From Amycolatopsis decaplanina DSM 44594 (lineage in GTDB: Bacteria > Actinomycetota > Actinomycetes > Mycobacteriales > Pseudonocardiaceae), in contig NZ_AOHO01000043.1 of assembly GCF_000342005.1 (NCBI RefSeq), forward strand, positions 238,831 to 302,830: a DNA stretch of 64,000 nt. The letters are read 5' to 3'. The notes under the pieces are model-generated. The model was not told where the DNA came from, ran no database searches, and was given only the letters and a program-made list of their open reading frames with translations. A program made the position numbers and the translations under genes. Below are positions 14,031-19,809 of the stretch, one piece after another (within the stretch, counting starts at the first letter, position 1; the number at the start of each line of letters is the position of its first letter).

Positions 14031-14872
14031 CCCTCGTCGGAGTCGTCGGCGCCGGTGTGATGGGCACCGGGGTCGCGCAGAATCTCGCCACCAGCGGGCA
14101 CGAGGCCGTGCTCATCGACGTCGACCCGGGCAAACTGGCCGACGCCCGCGACCGCATCGAACTCGAATGCCGGATGAGCCGCATGCTCGGCGGACCCGAG
14201 ATCGACGCGGCCGAGGTGCTGGGCCGGATCACCTTCGGCACCGAACTCGACCTGCTCGCCGAGGCCGAAGTGGTGATCGAGAACATCACCGAGAACTGGG
14301 ACCTCAAGTCCCGCCTGTACCCGAAACTCGACGAGGCCTGCAAGGCCGACACGGTCTTCGTCGTCAACACCTCCGCCATCCCGATCACCAAGGTCGCCGC
14401 GCTCACCCAGCGCCAGGACAAGGTGATGGGCGTGCACTTCATGAACCCGGTGCCGATGAAGCCGTCGTGCGAGTTCATCCCCGGCTACCACACCAGCGAG
14501 TCCACAAAGGACATCGTGCGCGAGCTGCTGCTGTCGATGGGGAAGAAGCCGATCCCGGTCAACGACGCCTCCGGGTTCGTCTCCAACCGCGTGCTCATGC
14601 TCACCGTCAACGAGGCCGCTTTCCTCGTGCACGAAGGGGTCGCGGACGCGGAGACGGTCGACGAGGTCTTCCGCGGCTGCTTCGGGCATCCGATGGGCCC
14701 GCTCGAGACCGCCGACCTGATCGGCGTCGACACGATCCTCTACAGCGTCGAGGTGCTCTACGACGAGTTCAACGACAGCAAGTACCGCCCCTGCCCGCTG
14801 CTCAAGCAGATGACCGCGGCCGGACTGCACGGACGCAAGAGCGGCAAGGGTTTCTACAACTACAGCGGCTGA
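14027..14872 (+). CDS. FkbK-like 3-hydroxyacyl-CoA dehydrogenase family (glyceryl-ACP oxidation)
   Basis: 281 residues; the ATG overlaps the stop of the KS-AT gene (ATGA). The N-terminal Rossmann loop reads GAGVMGTGVA. The middle has the family NPVP segment (MNPVPMKP) typical of 3-hydroxybutyryl-CoA dehydrogenase-like enzymes, followed by the helical C-terminal domain (GHPMGPLE). In methoxymalonyl- and hydroxymalonyl-ACP pathways, this family oxidises ACP-bound glycerate before FkbI. The assignment rests on the neighbouring FkbJ, FkbI and FkbH homologues more than on the sequence alone, because primary-metabolism paralogues look similar. The ACP gene starts 105 bp downstream, separated by a long palindrome, the only real gap in the operon. 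Confidence 0.9.
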   Translation: MTLVGVVGAGVMGTGVAQNLATSGHEAVLIDVDPGKLADARDRIELECRMSRMLGGPEIDAAEVLGRITFGTELDLLAEAEVVIENITENWDLKSRLYPKLDEACKADTVFVVNTSAIPITKVAALTQRQDKVMGVHFMNPVPMKPSCEFIPGYHTSESTKDIVRELLLSMGKKPIPVNDASGFVSNRVLMLTVNEAAFLVHEGVADAETVDEVFRGCFGHPMGPLETADLIGVDTILYSVEVLYDEFNDSKYRPCPLLKQMTAAGLHGRKSGKGFYNYSG

Positions 14873-14880
14873 GCCTGGGC

Positions 14881-14926
14881 CTCGTGAGTGGTAAGGACGG
14901 TTCTAACCGTCCTTACCACTCACGAG
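14881..14926. repeat. 46-bp intergenic palindrome, copy 1 (inside the biosynthetic operon)
   Basis: Two 22-bp perfectly complementary arms (ctcgtgagtggtaaggacgg plus tt, and its complement) flank a 2-nt centre (ct). Other copies of this element lie at 24297, 35752, 50756 and 62871, with a half copy at 59034. Here it sits between the fkbK- and fkbJ-like genes on the same strand, 8 bp after the stop. It could attenuate transcription or protect an mRNA 3' end. There is no T-run of the classical terminator type. Confidence 0.9.
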
Positions 14927-14977
14927 CCCCAGCGCCCGCCGCACCTCATCTTCTTACTTACGAGAAAGGCATCCACC

Positions 14978-15229
14978 ATGTCGCAGGACGTCCGCGGCGA
15001 GATCCGCGGCTTCATCGGCGCGAAGTTCCCCAGCCTGTCGTTCACCGACGAGCAGGACATCTTCGCGCTGGGTTTCGTGAACTCCCTGTTCGCGATGGAG
15101 CTGGTCATGTTCATCGAGAAGGCGTTCGCCACGCGGATCCCCAACGAGGAACTGAAGCTGGACAACTTCCGCACCGTCACGCGGATGACCGAGCTGGTCG
15201 AGCGGCGCACCGCCGCGGCCGCGCACTGA
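14978..15229 (+). CDS. FkbJ-like discrete acyl carrier protein
   Basis: 83 residues, start at the ATG preceded by gagaaagg. The carrier motif is ALGFVNSLFAMEL, in which Ser is the expected phosphopantetheine site; this GFVNSLFAM style is characteristic of FkbJ/AsmK-group carriers rather than PKS ACPs (DSL). It should hold the glyceryl unit made by the FkbH-like protein while the FkbK- and FkbI-like enzymes oxidise it to hydroxymalonyl-ACP. The PPTase three genes beyond the FkbH-like gene probably activates it. The next gene begins 15 bp downstream. Confidence 0.93.
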   Translation: MSQDVRGEIRGFIGAKFPSLSFTDEQDIFALGFVNSLFAMELVMFIEKAFATRIPNEELKLDNFRTVTRMTELVERRTAAAAH

Positions 15230-15244
15230 AACGGGGAGAACGAC

Positions 15245-16384
15245 GTGAGGGCGAGGACACGGTCCGAAACGCCTGAGGTCGAGGTGGTCGGGCGTTTCGT
15301 CGACGAGGAGGTCGGACCGCACGCGGACGCGTGGGACCGGGACGAGCGCATCCCCGGTGACGTGCTGCGGCGGGTGGGGGAGCTGGGACTGTGGGCCCCG
15401 TTCCTCCCCGCCGAAGCGGGCGGCGCCGGGCTGGACATGGTGACCCTCGGGCGGCTGCACGAGGAGGCGGGCCGCGGCTGTTCGTCGCTGCGGAGCCTGC
15501 TCACCGTGCACACGATGGTGACCGCGACGGTACACCGCTGGGGCGACGACGAGCAGCGCGAGCGCTGGCTGCCTGCCTTGTCCGAAGGCGCGACGCTGGG
15601 CGCGTTCTGCCTGACCGAACCGGACTTCAGCGGAAGCGACTCGACAGCCGCCGGAACCGTGGCGGTCGCCGAGAACGGCGTCTGGACACTGCGCGGGCGC
15701 AAGACCTGGATCACCGGCGGCCAGGTCGCCGGGCTGCTGCTGGTGTTCGCCGGCACGGCCACCGGGATGAGCGCGTTCCTGGTGCCCTCGGATCATCCGG
15801 GAGTCCGGGTGACGCCGGTCCGGCACATGCTCGGCACCACGGCGAGCATGCTGGCGACCATCGAGTTCGACGACGTCCGGCTCGACCCGTCCGCGCTGGT
15901 CGGGCCGCCGGGCTGGGCCGCGGGCACGGTGATGACCGGCGCGCTCGACCTCGGCCGCTACAGCGTGGCGTGCGGTTCGGTCGGCATCGTGCGGGCGGCG
16001 CTCGCCGCGTCGGCCGCCTACACGTCGGCGCGTTCGGCGGGCGGGGGGCTGCTGCGGGATCTGCCGCAGATCCGCGCCAAGATCAGCGAGATGGTCACCG
16101 CGCGCGACGCCGCGCGCCTGCTGTGCGAGAAGGCGGGACGGCTCAAGGACGCGGGCGATCCGGCGACCATCATGGCGACCTGGGTGGCCAAGTACTTCGC
16201 GTCCACTGCCGCGGCCAAGGCGGCTTCGGACGCCGTGCAGATCCACGGCGCGAACGGCTGCGGCCCGGACTACCCGGTGGCACGGCTGTACCGCGACGCG
16301 AAAGTCATGGAAATCATCGAGGGCAGCACCCAGATCCAGGAGCTGACCATCGCGGACGAGGCGTACCGGGAGGTGGCGGGATGA
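15245..16384 (+). CDS. FkbI-like acyl-CoA dehydrogenase acting on ACP-bound substrate
   Basis: 379 residues. The GTG start at 15245 follows a ggggagaa ribosome-binding site. It has the acyl-CoA dehydrogenase fold with FAD-binding segments (FCLTEPDFSGSD; KTWITGG) and the C-terminal catalytic segment MEIIEGSTQIQE. In FK520, ansamitocin and zwittermicin type extender pathways, this enzyme completes oxidation of 2-hydroxy-3-oxopropionyl-ACP to hydroxymalonyl-ACP. It overlaps the FkbH-like gene by 4 bp (ATGA), indicating translational coupling. Degradative acyl-CoA dehydrogenases occur elsewhere in this window (29-32.5 kb); the location inside the fkb-type set separates this one. Confidence 0.93.
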   Translation: MRARTRSETPEVEVVGRFVDEEVGPHADAWDRDERIPGDVLRRVGELGLWAPFLPAEAGGAGLDMVTLGRLHEEAGRGCSSLRSLLTVHTMVTATVHRWGDDEQRERWLPALSEGATLGAFCLTEPDFSGSDSTAAGTVAVAENGVWTLRGRKTWITGGQVAGLLLVFAGTATGMSAFLVPSDHPGVRVTPVRHMLGTTASMLATIEFDDVRLDPSALVGPPGWAAGTVMTGALDLGRYSVACGSVGIVRAALAASAAYTSARSAGGGLLRDLPQIRAKISEMVTARDAARLLCEKAGRLKDAGDPATIMATWVAKYFASTAAAKAASDAVQIHGANGCGPDYPVARLYRDAKVMEIIEGSTQIQELTIADEAYREVAG

Positions 16385-17439
16385 GCGGGGACAGCACGGT
16401 CTTGGAGAAACCGAAGCGCGGCCGGATCAAATGCGTGGTGTGGGACCTGGACAACACGCTGTGGGACGGCACCCTGCTGGAAGACGGCGAGGTCACCGTC
16501 CGCCCCGAAGTGGTGGCGGAGATCAAGCGGCTCGACGAGCTCGGCGTGCTGCATTCGGTGGCCAGCCGCAACGACCACGAAGCGGCGATGGCGCGGCTGA
16601 AGACCGCCGGGCTCGACGAGTACTTCCTGTATCCGCAGATCAGCTGGAACCCCAAATCCGGTTCGGTGGAACGGATCGCGAAGGCGCTCAACATCGGCCT
16701 CGACGCGATCGCGTTCGTCGACGACCAGCCGTTCGAACTGGCCGAGGTCGCGCACGCGCTGCCGTCGGTCAAGACCGTCGACGTGGCGAAACTGGGGGAG
16801 ACCCTCGCGTCGGAGGAATTCCGGCCCAAGTTCGTCACCGACGAGTCGCGGGTGCGCCGCGAGCTCTACCGCGCGGCCGCCGTACGGGAGCAGGTCGAAC
16901 AGGACCACGAGGGCACCAGCGAGGAATTCCTGTCCACTTTGGACATGAAGTTCACGATCGCCCGTGCCCAGCGGGAAGACCTGCAGCGGGCCGAGGAACT
17001 GACCGTCCGCACCAACCAGCTCAACTCCACCGGCCGGACCTACTCCTACGACGAACTGGACGAGCTGCGCACCTCGCCCGACCACGTGCTGCTCGTCGCG
17101 TCCCTTTCGGACAAGTACGGCGGTTACGGCAAGATCGGGCTGGCGCTGGCCGAACGCGGCGCGCCCACCTGGCATCTGCGGATGATGCTGATGTCGTGCC
17201 GCGTGATGTCGCGCGGGGTCGGCACGGTCCTGCTCAACCACATCATGGGGCTGGCGAAGGAAGACGGCGCGAAGCTGCGCGCGGATTTCGTCGAGACCGG
17301 CCGTAACCGGGTCATGTACGTGACTTACGCGTTCGCGGGATTCACCGAGATCTCGCGAGACGGCGACAGGCTCGTCCTCGAGTCCGATCTGAGCACGATC
17401 CAGCCACCGCCGCCCTATCTGACGATGGAGCTGCGATGA
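16381..17439 (+). CDS. FkbH-like HAD-superfamily glyceryl-ACP synthase
   Basis: 352 residues from the ATG at 16381. The HAD nucleophile motif is VWDLDNTLWDG near residue 25, followed by later HAD motifs (VDDQPFE). A C-terminal GNAT-like region (SCRVMSRGVG) completes the usual FkbH architecture. FkbH-family proteins dephosphorylate 1,3-bisphosphoglycerate and load the glyceryl unit onto the partner ACP, here most likely the protein encoded at 14978. No FkbG O-methyltransferase is adjacent, so the set as seen should stop at hydroxymalonyl-ACP unless a methyltransferase lies elsewhere. It is coupled to the thioesterase by a 4-bp overlap. Confidence 0.95.
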   Translation: MSGDSTVLEKPKRGRIKCVVWDLDNTLWDGTLLEDGEVTVRPEVVAEIKRLDELGVLHSVASRNDHEAAMARLKTAGLDEYFLYPQISWNPKSGSVERIAKALNIGLDAIAFVDDQPFELAEVAHALPSVKTVDVAKLGETLASEEFRPKFVTDESRVRRELYRAAAVREQVEQDHEGTSEEFLSTLDMKFTIARAQREDLQRAEELTVRTNQLNSTGRTYSYDELDELRTSPDHVLLVASLSDKYGGYGKIGLALAERGAPTWHLRMMLMSCRVMSRGVGTVLLNHIMGLAKEDGAKLRADFVETGRNRVMYVTYAFAGFTEISRDGDRLVLESDLSTIQPPPPYLTMELR

Positions 17440-18182
17440 CCGCTCCGATCACGGCACGTCCCTGGCTGCCCGGCGGAGTCCCGCCGGGCGCGGCGACCAA
17501 GCTGTTCTGCTTCCCGCACGCCGGAGCGAGCGCGGCGGTCTACCGGGAATGGGTCCTCGCGGCGGGTGACGACCTGGCCGTCCTGCCGGTCCAGCTGCCC
17601 GGCCGGGCCGAACGCGGCCGGGAGACGCCGCACGAAGACGTCGAGAGTCTTGTCGAGGCCACTATCGAGGGCCTCGGTGACGCGCTCACCGGTGACTTCG
17701 CGTTCTTCGGGCACAGCGTCGGCGCCTTGACCGCGTACCTGCTCACCCGCAGGCTCGCCGAGCGCGGGGCCACGCTGCCGAAGCACCTGTTCGTCTCGGG
17801 ACGGGCGGCGCCGCAGCTGCCCGACACCCGGCTCCAGCTGCGGGCGTTGCCGGACGAGCGGCTCGCCGCCGAACTGCACGCGCTCGGCGGGCTGCCGGAC
17901 GTCCTGCGGCGCGAGCGCGAGCTGCTGGCGATGTTCCTGCCGCTGATGCGGGCCGACCTGGCGGTCAACGAGACCTACCAGCACGTCCCAGGGGAGCCGT
18001 TGCCGGTACCGCTGACCGTGTTCGGCGGCGATCGCGATCCGCGGGCCGATCTGGACGAACTGGCGGCGTGGCTCGAACTCTCCGCCGACTCGACGATGAT
18101 GACCTACCCGGGCGGGCACTTCTACCTCGAACAGCACGTGCCGGAGCTGCTGGGCGTGATCCACCGGAAACTGGGCCGATGA
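17436..18182 (+). CDS. Type II thioesterase (TEII) of the polyketide cluster
   Basis: 248 residues, alpha/beta hydrolase. FCFPHAGASA near the N-terminus is the standard TEII oxyanion segment, GHSVGA holds the nucleophilic Ser, and a C-terminal GGHFYL supplies the His. TEIIs remove aberrant acyl groups from carrier domains. Because the PKS proteins in this window end without a fused thioesterase, a role in product release cannot be excluded. ATGA overlaps link it to both neighbours. Confidence 0.93.
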   Translation: MTAPITARPWLPGGVPPGAATKLFCFPHAGASAAVYREWVLAAGDDLAVLPVQLPGRAERGRETPHEDVESLVEATIEGLGDALTGDFAFFGHSVGALTAYLLTRRLAERGATLPKHLFVSGRAAPQLPDTRLQLRALPDERLAAELHALGGLPDVLRRERELLAMFLPLMRADLAVNETYQHVPGEPLPVPLTVFGGDRDPRADLDELAAWLELSADSTMMTYPGGHFYLEQHVPELLGVIHRKLGR

Positions 18183-18937
18183 CCACGCAGTGGTTCTCGG
18201 CGTGGAAGCAGCCTTCGGGCGCGCTGGGCGAACGACTCCGCCCCGGCCGGGACGTGCACGTGTGGCGGATCGCCCTCGCCCGGGTGCTCGCCCCGGGCTC
18301 GGCCGAGGCCTACGGTCTGCTCGGCGCGCTATCCGAAGACGAGTTGCGCCGGGCGGCCGCCATCACGGTGGACGAGGAACGGGCCCGTTTCCTGGCCGCG
18401 CATGTCGCGCTGCGCGACATCCTCGCCTCCTACACGGGCACCTCGCCGTCCGCGCTGCGGTTCACCCGCGACGGTGACCGCCCGGCCTTGGCCGGCGCGG
18501 CGGGAATCGAGTTCAGCCTGTCCCGTTCCGGCGCGCTGGCGCTGGTCGCGGTCGCGGCCGGGGTCCGGGTCGGTGTGGACGTCGAAGAGGTCCGGGAGGT
18601 CGACCACGACGGCCTGGCCGCGCGGACACTGCGTCCGGAGGAGGCCGCCGCCGTGCGCGAGCCGCTGACCTTCTTCCGGTACTGGACCTGCAAGGAGGCC
18701 TACCTCAAGGTCGACGGCACCGGCCTGGCCGGACTGCCGGGGCCTTCCTTCACCCTCACCGGCGGCGACGTCGAACTCGACGACCGTCCCGAGTGGACGA
18801 TCACGGAACTGGACGCCGGCGCCGGCAACGCGGCCGCGCTGGCCGTCCCGGCGCGCCCGGTCACCGTGCGCGCCTTCGACTGGCTTCCCGGCAGGCAGCG
18901 AACGGCCGGGGAGCACCGGAAAGGCGGAGTGAAATGA
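18179..18937 (+). CDS. Sfp-type 4'-phosphopantetheinyl transferase
   Basis: 252 residues from the ATG at 18179, which overlaps the thioesterase stop. The frame is open further upstream, but the coupled ATG is the natural start. The Mg-binding GVDVE motif and the WTCKEAYLK motif identify an Sfp-type PPTase, which converts apo- to holo-carrier proteins using CoA. Its presence in the operon suggests a dedicated activator for the many ACPs, including the FkbJ-like one. It is coupled to the next gene by a 4-bp overlap. Confidence 0.95.
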   Translation: MTTQWFSAWKQPSGALGERLRPGRDVHVWRIALARVLAPGSAEAYGLLGALSEDELRRAAAITVDEERARFLAAHVALRDILASYTGTSPSALRFTRDGDRPALAGAAGIEFSLSRSGALALVAVAAGVRVGVDVEEVREVDHDGLAARTLRPEEAAAVREPLTFFRYWTCKEAYLKVDGTGLAGLPGPSFTLTGGDVELDDRPEWTITELDAGAGNAAALAVPARPVTVRAFDWLPGRQRTAGEHRKGGVK

Positions 18938-19638
18938 GCGACCCGAAAGCGGAGCTCGAAGCGTTCATCCAGACCACGGAGTTCAGCTGCCTCGGCGCTC
19001 GCGCGGCGTTGAAGAAGGGCTCGATCGTCCACGGCCACTACGCGGTGCTGGGCGATCCGGAATCGGCTCGTGCCCACTACCGCGACATGCTCGGCTACGC
19101 CCGCGACATCCGGCCCACGTTGTCGGACAAGAGTTTCCGCACGTTCGTGTCCACCTTCGAAGAACCCGGCGGGATCCTCGGCGAGGAGGAGTACGAACGC
19201 CTGCTGTGGCGCCATCTCCAGCTCATTCACGACATCGACAGCCGAACCTATGGCCTCGACGAAGGTGCCACCTCGGACCCCGACGAACCGAACTTCGGTT
19301 TCCACGTCGCCGGGCACTCGTTCTTCGTCGTCGGCATGCACCCCGGTTCGTCCCGGGCGAGCCGGAGGTTCTCCCGGCCGGCGATCGCGTTCAACTCGCT
19401 GATGCAGTTCATGTTGCTGGGCGACAAGTTCTTCTCGATGCAGGACGCGATCCGCAAACGCGAGACGACCAACAACGGCTCGGTCAACCCGAGCTTCACC
19501 ACCTACGAGTACCAGATGCCGTCCCGTCACTTCTCGGGCCGGATGACCGAAGAGGACTGGAAGTGCCCGTTCACTTCGCGGCATGAGCCTTCGTCGGTCA
19601 AGTACACCTCGGACGTGATGCAGCGCCCCACCGGCTGA
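18934..19638 (+). CDS. YqcI/YcgG family protein, putative heme-dependent N-oxygenase (GntA/DcsA-like)
   Basis: 234 residues from the ATG at 18934, which overlaps the PPTase stop. Family hallmarks: FFVVGMHPGSSRASRRF in the middle and a late DWKCPF segment with an invariant-looking Cys. Characterised members of this family include GntA (guanitoxin pathway) and DcsA (cycloserine pathway), which hydroxylate a guanidino or arginine nitrogen using heme; that is family knowledge, not visible here. Translational coupling to the PPTase makes membership of the polyketide pathway likely. The substrate is unknown: no NRPS or arginine-handling gene lies in the window. A hairpin terminator follows directly, so this is the last gene of the operon. 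Confidence 0.8.
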   Translation: MSDPKAELEAFIQTTEFSCLGARAALKKGSIVHGHYAVLGDPESARAHYRDMLGYARDIRPTLSDKSFRTFVSTFEEPGGILGEEEYERLLWRHLQLIHDIDSRTYGLDEGATSDPDEPNFGFHVAGHSFFVVGMHPGSSRASRRFSRPAIAFNSLMQFMLLGDKFFSMQDAIRKRETTNNGSVNPSFTTYEYQMPSRHFSGRMTEEDWKCPFTSRHEPSSVKYTSDVMQRPTG

Positions 19639-19653
19639 TCTCGTCACGAGAAT

Positions 19654-19683
19654 CCCCCGGCCGCTTCGGCGACCGGGGGCTTT
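19654..19683 (+). terminator. Hairpin terminator after the polyketide operon
   Basis: A GC-rich stem (cccccggccgc, ttcg tetraloop, gcgaccggggg) is followed by a short T-run, 15 bp after the YqcI-family stop. It marks the end of the long biosynthetic transcript. Confidence 0.8.
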
Positions 19684-19685
19684 CA

Positions 19686-19788
19686 CGTGACCAGACACGT
19701 GACTCGCGTGATCAGAGACGGAACTCGCGTGATCAGACGGCGAACTCGTCTGATCACGCGAGTCACGGGTTCAATCACGCGAGTCACG
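19686..19788. repeat. Four-copy direct/inverted repeat cluster (actcgcgtgatcaga)
   Basis: The unit actcgcgtgatcaga occurs directly at 19702-19716 and 19723-19737 (21 bp apart). Inverted versions lie at 19751-19767 and 19774-19788 (23 bp apart). The four can fold into one long cruciform. They lie between the ends of two convergent genes, so they may act as a bidirectional terminator or mRNA stabiliser; a protein-binding array is the alternative. Confidence 0.75.
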
Positions 19789-19809
19789 CTTGCGGGCCCG
19801 CCGAAGCCG

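Noticed and set aside
18068..18178. Upstream extension of the PPTase frame
   Set aside because: It is antiphase with the thioesterase gene; the ATG at 18179 overlapping the TE stop is the coupled start used across this operon.
19702..19788. CRISPR-like array
   Set aside because: Only two direct units; the others are inverted, spacers are 6-8 bp, and no cas gene is near.
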